This document shows, in pieces, positions 35,344 through 42,987 of a stretch of DNA of 64,000 nucleotides. Numbering within the stretch: the stretch's first letter is position 1; the number at the start of each line of letters is the position of its first letter. The stretch spans positions 186,001 through 250,000 of the forward strand of contig AP031382.1 of NCBI GenBank assembly GCA_040371205.1, given 5' to 3'. This DNA comes from Rhodanobacter sp. (GTDB lineage: Bacteria; Pseudomonadota; Gammaproteobacteria; Xanthomonadales; Rhodanobacteraceae). The notes under the pieces are model-generated. The model was not told the origin of the DNA, made no database searches, and saw only the letters and a list, made by a program, of their open reading frames with translations. Made by a program: the position numbers and the translations under genes.

Positions 35344-36627
35344 ATGGAACAGATGCAAAGGCGTGTGGGCGTGATCGGCGGCGTGCGGATCCCGTTCTGC
35401 CGCAACAACACGGCCTATGCCGACGTCGGCAATTTCGGCATGTCGGTGAAGGTGCTGGGCGCACTGGTGGAGCGTTACGGCCTGCATGGCGTGGAGCTGG
35501 GCGAGGTGGCGCTGGGCGCCGTGATCAAGCACGCCGCGGACTGGAACCTCGCGCGCGAGGCGCTGCTTTCCTCCGGTCTCGCACCCACCACGCCGGGCAT
35601 CACCACGGCGCGCGCCTGCGGCACTTCGCTGGACAACGCCATCATCGTGGCGAACAAGATCGCGGTGGGGCAGATCGAGGCCGGCATCGCCGCCGGTTCG
35701 GACACCACCAGCGACGTGCCCATCGTGTACGGCACGCGCCTGCGCAAACGCCTGCTGGCGATCAACCGCGCCAAGGCGCCGCTGGACAAACTGAAGGCGG
35801 CGCTGCACCGCTTCTCGCTGAAGGAACTGAAACCATCCTTCCCCGGCGTGGCCGAGCCGCGCACCGGCAAGTCGATGGGCGACCATTGCGAGCTGATGGC
35901 CAAGCAGTGGAAGGTGGCCCGCGAGGCGCAGGACCGGCTGGCGCTGGACAGCCACCGCAAGCTCGCCGCCGCCTACGACGCGGGTTTCTTCGAGGACCTG
36001 ATCGTGCCGTTCCGCGGCCTGGGGCGCGACGGTTTCCTGCGTCCCGACACCACGCTGGACAAGCTCGCCGCGCTCAAGCCGGCGTTCGACAAGACCTCGG
36101 GCCAGGGCACGCTCACCGCGGGCAACTCCACCGGCCTCTCCGACGGCGCCGCCGCCGTGCTGCTGGCCAGCGAGGAGTGGGCGGCGCAGCGCGGCCTCAA
36201 GGTGCAGGCCTGGTTCCGCGACGCCGAGGTGGCCGCGGTGGATTTCGTGCATGGCGAAGGCCTGCTGATGGCGCCCACCGTGGCGGTGCCGCGCCTGCTC
36301 AAGCGCAACGGCCTCACCCTGCAGGATTTCGACTACTACGAAATCCACGAAGCCTTCGCCGCGCAGGTGCTGTGCACGTTGCGGGCGTGGGAGAGCGCGG
36401 ATTACTGCAGGAACCGGCTGGGCCTGGACGCGCCGTTGGGCGCGATCGACCCCGCCAAGCTCAACGTGCACGGCTCCAGCCTCGCCACCGGCCATCCATT
36501 TGCCGCCACCGGTGCGCGCATCATCGCCACGCTGGCGAAGATGCTGGAGCAGAAGGGCTCGGGCCGCGGCCTGATCTCGATCTGCACGGCGGGGGGCATG
36601 GGCGTCACGGCGATCCTCGAACGCTAG
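35344..36627 (+). CDS. Acetyl-CoA C-acyltransferase (thiolase)
   Basis: A 427-residue thiolase that makes or cleaves beta-ketoacyl-CoA. The nucleophilic Cys is in TTARACGTSLDNA, the His in SLATGHPFAATGAR and the second Cys in CTAGGMG near the end, the full thiolase triad. EIHEAFAAQ gives the fourth motif. Sequence character and length resemble FadI-type enzymes, but no fadJ partner is adjacent, so fatty-acid beta-oxidation versus another acyl-CoA path is open. The frame runs on to a TTG start at 35326; the ATG is preferred. Confidence 0.94.
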   Translation: MEQMQRRVGVIGGVRIPFCRNNTAYADVGNFGMSVKVLGALVERYGLHGVELGEVALGAVIKHAADWNLAREALLSSGLAPTTPGITTARACGTSLDNAIIVANKIAVGQIEAGIAAGSDTTSDVPIVYGTRLRKRLLAINRAKAPLDKLKAALHRFSLKELKPSFPGVAEPRTGKSMGDHCELMAKQWKVAREAQDRLALDSHRKLAAAYDAGFFEDLIVPFRGLGRDGFLRPDTTLDKLAALKPAFDKTSGQGTLTAGNSTGLSDGAAAVLLASEEWAAQRGLKVQAWFRDAEVAAVDFVHGEGLLMAPTVAVPRLLKRNGLTLQDFDYYEIHEAFAAQVLCTLRAWESADYCRNRLGLDAPLGAIDPAKLNVHGSSLATGHPFAATGARIIATLAKMLEQKGSGRGLISICTAGGMGVTAILER

Positions 36628-36667
36628 CTTCAGCCGCGATTCGCCCGTGCCGAGGCATAAAGACCGC

Positions 36668-37207
36668 ATGTTGCGCCTTCGCACCACCACCAGCCTGAGC
36701 CTGCTTGCCTTGGCCGTCGGCATCGCCGGCACGCAATGGCTCAGCGGCCTCAACACCGGCTGGGCCGGTCCCGACCAGCGCGTCGCGGGTTTCGCGACGG
36801 CGGGGCATCGCCGCGAGGCGCCTTATCGCCGTGCCGTGCCGCAACGCGATCAGGCACGGCCGCATCGCGCCATCCTGCCCGCCGTGACGCTGGCAGCGCA
36901 GGCCGAACCGGCCCCGCCGACGCCCGATCTGGTGCCGGTGTCCATGCCGGAGCTGCCGGTGTCGTGGTCGCGCATGGAAGGCCATTTGCAGGGACGCGTA
37001 CTGCTGCATCTGGTGATCGACGGCAACGGCCGCGTCGCCGATGCGACCTTGTCGGAGTCCAGCGGCGACCCCGTGCTCGACGCCCATGCGCTCGCCACCG
37101 TGCGCCGCTGGCGTTTCGCCGTGCCCGACGGCTACCCCGCGGGCTTCAGCGGCGACCTGCCGATGCGCTTCGGCCTTGCCGGCCAGCGGCTGGCGGACAC
37201 GCCTTAG
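36668..37207 (+). CDS. TonB C-terminal-domain protein (energy transducer-like)
   Basis: A 179-residue envelope protein with an N-terminal membrane anchor (TSLSLLALAVGIAGTQWL), a variable linker and a C-terminal TonB domain of about 80 residues (LQGRVLLHLVIDGNGRVADA, then DAHALATVRRWRF). Classical TonB passes ExbB/ExbD energy to receptors; three are not here, so its receptor is unknown. Two TonB receptors in the window are possible clients. The linker is shorter and less Pro-rich than in E. coli TonB. It converges with the cyclase gene. Confidence 0.85.
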   Translation: MLRLRTTTSLSLLALAVGIAGTQWLSGLNTGWAGPDQRVAGFATAGHRREAPYRRAVPQRDQARPHRAILPAVTLAAQAEPAPPTPDLVPVSMPELPVSWSRMEGHLQGRVLLHLVIDGNGRVADATLSESSGDPVLDAHALATVRRWRFAVPDGYPAGFSGDLPMRFGLAGQRLADTP

Positions 37208-37228
37208 CGTTTTCCGGCCTGCCGGCCG

Positions 37229-38731
37229 TCAAGGCCCGGTCTCGCTGGCGTCCCAGCGATGGCGGCCGTGGCCCTTGGCGCGATAGAGGTTGCGATCCGC
37301 ACGCTCCACCAGGGCATCCGCATGCAGGTCGATGGCCTGCCGCTCGGAGACGCCGATGCTCACGGTCACGCGGCCGCCGATGCCCTGGCTGTACGGCAGG
37401 TTGGCGGTGTCGATGCGCTCGATGATGCGGCTGGCCACCACCTGTGCGCCCTGCAGCGGGGTGGTGGGCAGCAGGATGACGAATTCCTCGCCGCCGTAGC
37501 GGCCGCAGAAATCCGCCGGGCGGTGCAGCGTGCCGGCGATCAGGCGCGCCACCGCGCGCAGGCAATGATCGCCGGCCTGGTGGCCGTACAGGTCGTTGTA
37601 GTCCTTGAACCGGTCGATGTCGATCATCAGCAGGCTCATGCTTTCCGTCGTGCGCATCGCCGCCGCCCACTCGCGCGCGATGGCGCGGTCGAACGCGCGG
37701 CGGTTGGGCAGGTCGGTGACGGCATCGGTGTAGGACAGCTGCTCCAGTTCCGCTGCCATGTCCTGCAGTCGATCCTGCGCCTGCATGTAGCGGTACTGCA
37801 CCTGCACGCTGCGCAGGATGTAGGCCACCATCGCCACGCCCAAGACCGCGAGCACGAGGTAGGTGTGGCGGCGGTCGATGCTCACGCCCACCGCGAAGAT
37901 CGCCACCAGGAACAGGATCGGGCTCACGCCCAGCGCCGCGCGCTGCAGCAGGCTGCTTCGGCCAACATCCTCCGCCGGCAGGTTGCGCCCGTGGTGCAGC
38001 ATCAGGGCCAGCGCGACGAAGGGCAGCGGCGGCAGCACGTCGCCGAGCCGGCTCATGAAGCTCACGCCCACGTCCTGCATGTCGTAATGGTTGTGGATGC
38101 CGATGCACACGCAGTAAGTGATCAGGAACACGCTGGTGATGCGGAAAAAGCGCCGCGTCGCCGGCGAATCCGCGGTCAGCCAGCGGATCGTGTGCGACAC
38201 CGCCATGAAGGCGTTCACCGCATCCAGCGCATGCTGCACGTACCACAGGCCGGCGGGGCTGATGCTGCCGTGCACATCCAGCTTGTCCACGATGCTGAGC
38301 CAGTACAGCAGGCCCAGCAGGGCCAGCAGCAGCGCGTCCAACCCGCGTTGCGAGCGCGATGCGTGCGGGTCGCCGAAGGTCGCCGCCACGTACAGCAGCG
38401 GGGTGCTGTAGCCGACGAACAACAGGTAGGTGTAGTTCGTCATGTCCACCAGCGAGTACAGCCAGTCGATCTGCACCAGCAGGGACGCCACGCCCAGCGT
38501 CCACACCGCGAGGCTGGCGGTGAGGGCCAGGATCAGCGGGCGCGGATACGTGGAACGGAACACCAGCCGCACGCACCAGGCGGTGGTGGCGAGGGCGACG
38601 AGGAATTGCAGGTGGTACGACCAGTGATCCGTCTGCTCCGGCGCAATCCACAGGCCGCAGGCCAGCAGCGCCGGCAGCGCGGCCAGCGCGAGGGTGTATC
38701 GCAAAACGGTTTGCCGGTTGGAGGCGTTCAT
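37229..38731 (-). CDS. Diguanylate cyclase with multi-helix membrane sensor domain
   Basis: Makes c-di-GMP from two GTP. The N-terminal half (about 10-330) has around ten predicted TM helices and no recognised sensor fold. A short coiled coil (LQDMAAELEQLSYTD) leads into a GGDEF domain with the active site RYGGEEF (GGEEF at about 413-417). Five residues upstream lies RPAD (about 404-407), an intact inhibitory I-site, so product inhibition is predicted. The start MNASNRQTVL is preferred over the longer frame because a basic leader and TM follow it directly. The cue is unknown. Confidence 0.92.
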   Translation of the reverse strand: MNASNRQTVLRYTLALAALPALLACGLWIAPEQTDHWSYHLQFLVALATTAWCVRLVFRSTYPRPLILALTASLAVWTLGVASLLVQIDWLYSLVDMTNYTYLLFVGYSTPLLYVAATFGDPHASRSQRGLDALLLALLGLLYWLSIVDKLDVHGSISPAGLWYVQHALDAVNAFMAVSHTIRWLTADSPATRRFFRITSVFLITYCVCIGIHNHYDMQDVGVSFMSRLGDVLPPLPFVALALMLHHGRNLPAEDVGRSSLLQRAALGVSPILFLVAIFAVGVSIDRRHTYLVLAVLGVAMVAYILRSVQVQYRYMQAQDRLQDMAAELEQLSYTDAVTDLPNRRAFDRAIAREWAAAMRTTESMSLLMIDIDRFKDYNDLYGHQAGDHCLRAVARLIAGTLHRPADFCGRYGGEEFVILLPTTPLQGAQVVASRIIERIDTANLPYSQGIGGRVTVSIGVSERQAIDLHADALVERADRNLYRAKGHGRHRWDASETGP

Positions 38732-38875
38732 CGGCTGGGACGGCAGTACGGGGCCATGGCGTCGGCGCAGCATGGGCAAAGCCGGCCGCCGCTGCAAGCC
38801 GGCGCGTGCCTGTCCGGCATGAGCCTGGCGTCTGCGCGTCAGTGCGCGGCGGCGCAGTGAAGGATTACGCCGGCC

Positions 38876-39991
38876 TCAGCGCTTCGCCGGCGTGCCGCGC
38901 AGCGGCGCGGTCGAGCCGCGCACCACCAGCTCCGGACTGAAACCCTCGTTGCCCTCTTCCAGCGGCTCGCCGTTTGCCGCGCGCTGCAGGTTGCCGATCA
39001 GCCGCTGCGCCGCATGGCGGGCGATCTCCTCGGTGGCCTGCCGCGCGGTGGTGAGCGCGGGCCAGGACTGCTTGGAGAACGGGCTGTCCTCGAAGCCGGC
39101 GATCGACAGCTCCCACGGCACGCTGATGCCGCCGGAATGTGCCGCGGCCAGCACGCCGGCGGCGATCTCGTCGTTGGAGCCGAAGATCGCGGTGGGGCGG
39201 TCCTTCAGCGCCAGCAGCTTGCGCGCGCCGCGGAAGCCGTCGTCGAACGAGTAGTCGCCCGGCAGGATCAGCTTGCGGTCCAGCGCGATGCCGTAATCCT
39301 TCAGCGCGTCCTCGTAGCCCTGGTAGCGCTCGGGGCTGGAGCGGTGGTCGCGGCCGCCCCACAGGAAGCCGATGCGGGTGTGGCCGAGCTGGATCAGGTG
39401 CTCGGTGATCGCGTAGGCGGCGTCGCGGTCGTCCACGTAGACGCAGGGGTAGCCGTCCTGCGGATCCTTGCGCGCGGAGATGATGCGCATGAACGGGATC
39501 TTCGCCGCCGCCAGCTTGCGGATCAGCTCCGGCTGCTCCGACATCGGCGGCGCCAGCACCATGCCGGCCAGCCGCGCCTGCGCCGCCAGCGACACCAGCT
39601 CGTCGGCCAGCCGCGGCGAGGTGGAGTCGCAGGGGTGGATCTGCAGGCCGTAGCCGTTGGCGCGGCACGCACCCAGCACGCCGCTCTGCATGCTGATGAC
39701 GTAGTGCGCGTTCGGGTTGTCGTAGACCAGGCCCACCGCGTAGGCGCGCGTGCTGCGCAGGCTGCGCGCGGACGGGTCGGGCCGGTAATCCAGCGCCTCG
39801 ATGGCGCGCTGCACCTTCTCGCGCGTGCGCGCATGCACCGAGGGTTCGTTGTTGATGACGCGCGAGACGGTCTTGAGCGATACGCCCGCCTGCTCGGCTA
39901 CATTCTTGATGGTAGCGTTGCGCAAACGCGTGGTCTCAGTGAGGGAAGGGGGCGCGCCGGGCGGCCAGCCGGCCGCGCCGGCACGCCGCAC
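38876..39991 (-). CDS. LacI-family regulator of the carbohydrate locus
   Basis: A repressor with an N-terminal LacI helix-turn-helix (TIKNVAEQAGVSLKTVSRVI, about 27-46) and a periplasmic-binding-protein-like sugar domain (about 80-345, including AIFGSNDEIAAGVLAAAHSGG). The start is uncertain: a GTG at the given coordinate gives 371 residues, while a TTG at 39925 gives a start just before the HTH; neither has a strong ribosome site. The gene lies next to a sugar transporter, kinase, TonB receptor and hexosaminidase. A perfect 14-bp palindrome upstream of the kinase is the probable operator. GlcNAc or its phosphate is a plausible effector. Confidence 0.92.
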   Translation of the reverse strand: MRRAGAAGWPPGAPPSLTETTRLRNATIKNVAEQAGVSLKTVSRVINNEPSVHARTREKVQRAIEALDYRPDPSARSLRSTRAYAVGLVYDNPNAHYVISMQSGVLGACRANGYGLQIHPCDSTSPRLADELVSLAAQARLAGMVLAPPMSEQPELIRKLAAAKIPFMRIISARKDPQDGYPCVYVDDRDAAYAITEHLIQLGHTRIGFLWGGRDHRSSPERYQGYEDALKDYGIALDRKLILPGDYSFDDGFRGARKLLALKDRPTAIFGSNDEIAAGVLAAAHSGGISVPWELSIAGFEDSPFSKQSWPALTTARQATEEIARHAAQRLIGNLQRAANGEPLEEGNEGFSPELVVRGSTAPLRGTPAKR

Positions 39992-40029
39992 AGTCTAGCG
40001 GACGCTTGCGCGCCTGCCGCATGCGCGGC

Positions 40030-41313
40030 TCAGCCGGTGCGCTGGCCGACGCGGTGTCCGCGCAAGCCGTAGTACAGGATGTAGAGGTAGCACGGCACGA
40101 TGACCAGCAGGAACGCCAGCTGGAAATTGATGGCTTCCTTGAGGTGCACGAAAACCTGCGGAATCAGCGCGCCGCCGACGATGCCCATGATCAGGAAGGC
40201 CGAGCCCACTTCGGTATGGCTGCCCAGCCCCTTGATCGCCAGCGGGAAGATCGCCGGCCACATCATCGCGTTGGCGAAACCCAGCGCGGCAACAAACGTC
40301 ACCGAGGCGTAGCCCGCGGTCGCGTAGGCGCCCACCGTGAGCGCCACGCCCAGCACCGCGGACACGGCCAGGTAGCGCTGCTGCGAGACGAAGCGCGGGA
40401 TCAGCGCAAGGCCCACGATGTAGCCAAGCAGCATGGCGAACATCGTGTAGGCGGTGAAATGCTTGGTGGCGTCCAGCGGCAGGCCGAGGCCCTGGCCGTA
40501 GATGCCGATGGCGTCGCCGGCCATCACCTCCACGCCCACGTACACGAACAGGCAAAGCACGCCCAACCACAGGTGCGGAAAGCTGAAGATGCTGCGGCCG
40601 GTGTGTCCGATTGCATGCTCGTCGTTCGCGCCGGACGGCTTGATCTCCGGCAGGTTCGAGCGGACCACCCAGATCGCCAGCACCACCAGCACTGCGGCCA
40701 TCGCCATGTACGGCGCGTAGACGCGCGCGGCAAAACCATTGAGCAGCGCATCGCGCGCCGCGAGCGTGGGCGCGGCCTTCACCTGCTGGTCGAGCGTGTC
40801 GATGCCGCTGAGCACCAGCGCACCGAACACCAGCGGGGCGAGGAAACCGGCGAACTTGTTGCAGATGCCCATGAAGGCGATGCGCTGCGCGGCGCTGTCG
40901 ATCGGGCCCAGGATGCTGATGTAGGGATTGGACGAGGTCTGCAGCAGGGACAGCCCCGCGCCGATCACGAACAGGCCAACCAGTGCGCCGTGGTAATTAC
41001 GCAAGTTGATGAACTCGCCGAACATCACTGCGCCGACCGCCATCACGAACAGGCCCAGCGCCATGCCGCGCTTCATGCCGGTGCGCTTGAGGATCGCCGC
41101 CGACGGCAGCGCCAGCACGAAGTACGACAGGTAGAACGCCACCGGGATCAGGAAGGCGCTGACGTCGTCCAGGCTGAAAGCCAGCTTCACGAAGATCGTC
41201 AGCGGCCCGTTGAGCCACGTGAAGAAACCCATGATGAAGAACAGCACGCCGATCATGATCATCGGCCCGATGTAGGAGCGTTCGGACGGCGCGGCCGCCT
41301 GCGTGCTTGCCAT
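40030..41313 (-). CDS. Sugar MFS transporter (FucP/NagP-like)
   Basis: A 427-residue, 12-helix major facilitator of the glucose/galactose-fucose porter group. Diagnostic stretches are GVLFFIMGFFTWLNGPL in TM1, QTSSNPYISILGP after TM5 and FANAMMWPAIFPLAIKGLG in TM10. A GGGGAGAGACTC ribosome site before ATG decides the start. In related Shewanella and Xanthomonas GlcNAc loci, a similar porter (NagP) imports GlcNAc; the neighbours fit that role but the sugar is not proven. An imperfect copy of the locus palindrome (10 of 14 bases) lies about 75 bases upstream, overlapping a TTGACA -35-like hexamer. Confidence 0.92.
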   Translation of the reverse strand: MASTQAAAPSERSYIGPMIMIGVLFFIMGFFTWLNGPLTIFVKLAFSLDDVSAFLIPVAFYLSYFVLALPSAAILKRTGMKRGMALGLFVMAVGAVMFGEFINLRNYHGALVGLFVIGAGLSLLQTSSNPYISILGPIDSAAQRIAFMGICNKFAGFLAPLVFGALVLSGIDTLDQQVKAAPTLAARDALLNGFAARVYAPYMAMAAVLVVLAIWVVRSNLPEIKPSGANDEHAIGHTGRSIFSFPHLWLGVLCLFVYVGVEVMAGDAIGIYGQGLGLPLDATKHFTAYTMFAMLLGYIVGLALIPRFVSQQRYLAVSAVLGVALTVGAYATAGYASVTFVAALGFANAMMWPAIFPLAIKGLGSHTEVGSAFLIMGIVGGALIPQVFVHLKEAINFQLAFLLVIVPCYLYILYYGLRGHRVGQRTG

Positions 41314-41386
41314 GAGTCTCTCCCCGTGATGATGCGCATGCGAAGCGGCACCCCAGTGCCGCCGAAGCCCCTTTATTGGCCTCAAA

Positions 41387-41400
41387 GTCCATCGTTGTCA
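41387..41400 (-). promoter_or_regulatory. Degenerate operator upstream of the sugar transporter
   Basis: The minus strand reads TGACAACGATGGAC, 10 of 14 matches to the perfect palindrome at 41688-41701. A TTGACA hexamer overlaps it, so a bound LacI protein would hide the -35 region. The match is imperfect, so the call is tentative. Confidence 0.45.
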
Positions 41401-41687
41401 ACTGGGCGCCGCGCCAGGCCTGCGGCCAGCCGCCGCCAAGCGGCCTTTGCCGCGGGTTAGGCCGGCACGCGGAACCGTCGCGGCGAAGTGCGTCACCGGT
41501 CCGGTGCGGCGCCCTACGTGCCGTGCGCGATGTATCCGCCAAAAGCGGCCATGTCCCCTGATATCGCCCGCGCAGGCGCCCCGCCGGCCGCCCGCGGCGG
41601 CCGCTCGCCGGTATTCGCCGGACAACCCCTGCCACGAGTCATGTTGCGGTCGGCGCACGGCCTTATGAAAATTTCGGGACAGTCACT

Positions 41688-41701
41688 TGACAACGTTGTC
41701 A
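41688..41701. promoter_or_regulatory. Perfect 14-bp palindromic operator of the carbohydrate locus
   Basis: TGACAACGTTGTCA is a perfect palindrome with the central CG typical of LacI-family operators. It lies about 95 bases upstream of the kinase start and resembles the GlcNAc repressor sites described in Shewanella. The adjacent LacI gene is the probable binder. Confidence 0.8.
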
Positions 41702-41796
41702 TGACAATTCCAGACTCCCTTGCCATCGCCAGCCGAAAGCCGCGCGCACATCGCGCGCCGCGCCGACTGGCCGCAGCGGAGATCGGGGGAAGCCAC

Positions 41797-42894
41797 GTGG
41801 GAGAGTTCGCCAGCCAGCGTCATGCCGCCCGGACGGTGCCGCCGACGGTGCCGCATGGCGTGCTAGACCAGGCCGAGCCGTTCCTGGCCGCCGACGTCGG
41901 CGGTACCCACGCGCGTATCGGCCTGATGCGCGCCACGCCGGGCGAGCAGCCGCCGGTCAGCGTGCTGCACTACCACCGCTACAGCTGCGCCGACTGGGCC
42001 GACCTCGGCACGGTGTTGAGCGATTTCATGGCGCAACTGCCGTCCGCCGGCCATGCCGACCTCGCCGCGCGCGTGCGTCGCTGCGTGGTGGCCAGCGCCG
42101 GCGTGGTGCTGGACGACCGCATCGTCAACGAGAACCTGCCCTGGCCGGTGTCCATCGGCGCGCTGCGCGAACAGCTCAAGCTGGCGCAGCTGAAGGTCAT
42201 CAACGACTTCGAGGCGGTGACCTGGGCCACCCAGTTCCTGGGCATGGACGAGACCTTGCCGGTGATCGACGTCGCGCAGCCTGCGGCCCGCGGCCCGGTG
42301 CTGGTGATGGGGCCGGGTACCGGCCTGGGTTCGGCGGTGCTGCTGCCGCGCGCCAGCGGCCACGCGCAGGTGCTGCCCACCGAAGCCGGCCAGATCGCGC
42401 TGGCGCCCGGCAACGAGCGCGAGATCGAGATCCTGCGCATCCTCGCGCGCGGCCGCGCCTACGTCTCCTGCGAGGAGGCGCTGTCCGGCCCCGGCCTGCT
42501 CAACGTCTACCACGCCTTGTGCGAACTGCGCGATTGCCCGGTGTCGCTGATGACCCCGGCGGAGGTCACCGGCGCCGCATTGGCCGGCCACGATGCCGCC
42601 GCGAAGGAAACGCTGCAGGTTTTCTGCGGCTTGCTGGGCAGCTTCGCCGGCGACCTCGCGATGCTCTACGGCGCCAGCGGCGGCGTGTTCCTCGCCGGCG
42701 GCATCCTGCCGCAGATCCACGGTTTCCTGCGCGCCAGCACGTTCGCCGACCGCTATTTCAACAAGGGCGTGATGCGCGCCTGGCTGCAAAAAGTTCCCGT
42801 ACGACTGATTGAGCACGGCCAGCTAGGTGTCATCGGCGCCGCCGGCTGGTTTCTGGAGGAACGGCAGGGAGAACAGGCCATGCCACCGCTCTAG
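41797..42894 (+). CDS. glk: Glucokinase-family sugar kinase
   Basis: Phosphorylates glucose or a related hexose such as GlcNAc with ATP. The protein is of the Glk (not ROK) family: phosphate-binding FLAADVGGTHARIG, catalytic KVINDFEAV, then GPGTGLGSAV and PTEAGQIALAP. A GTG start at MGEFASQRH follows GGGGGAAGCC, a strong ribosome site; the frame stays open 100 codons upstream, across the operator, and was not used. About 365 residues with a 30-residue N-terminal extension. Locus context suggests it handles the sugar freed by the hexosaminidase and imported by the MFS porter. Confidence 0.92.
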   Translation: MGEFASQRHAARTVPPTVPHGVLDQAEPFLAADVGGTHARIGLMRATPGEQPPVSVLHYHRYSCADWADLGTVLSDFMAQLPSAGHADLAARVRRCVVASAGVVLDDRIVNENLPWPVSIGALREQLKLAQLKVINDFEAVTWATQFLGMDETLPVIDVAQPAARGPVLVMGPGTGLGSAVLLPRASGHAQVLPTEAGQIALAPGNEREIEILRILARGRAYVSCEEALSGPGLLNVYHALCELRDCPVSLMTPAEVTGAALAGHDAAAKETLQVFCGLLGSFAGDLAMLYGASGGVFLAGGILPQIHGFLRASTFADRYFNKGVMRAWLQKVPVRLIEHGQLGVIGAAGWFLEERQGEQAMPPL

Positions 42895-42987
42895 CGACAC
42901 GGCGCCGAACGCCACAACCGAAGTCAACCAAGCAAGTCAACACGACCCACGGTCATCGACCGATCCAGCCTCTGAGGGGAGGAAACC

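Larger units (their letters stand above)
41314..41796. other. Divergent regulatory region between transporter and kinase genes
   Basis: About 480 bases separate the starts of the two divergent genes. It holds the two operator-like sites listed separately. Nothing else is convincing; an open frame running into the kinase gene from 41488 has no family similarity before about 41797. Confidence 0.6.

Noticed and set aside
41488..41796. Longer start for the glucokinase-family kinase
   Set aside because: It would span the perfect operator palindrome; a GTG with a strong ribosome site lies downstream and begins close to the conserved kinase motif.
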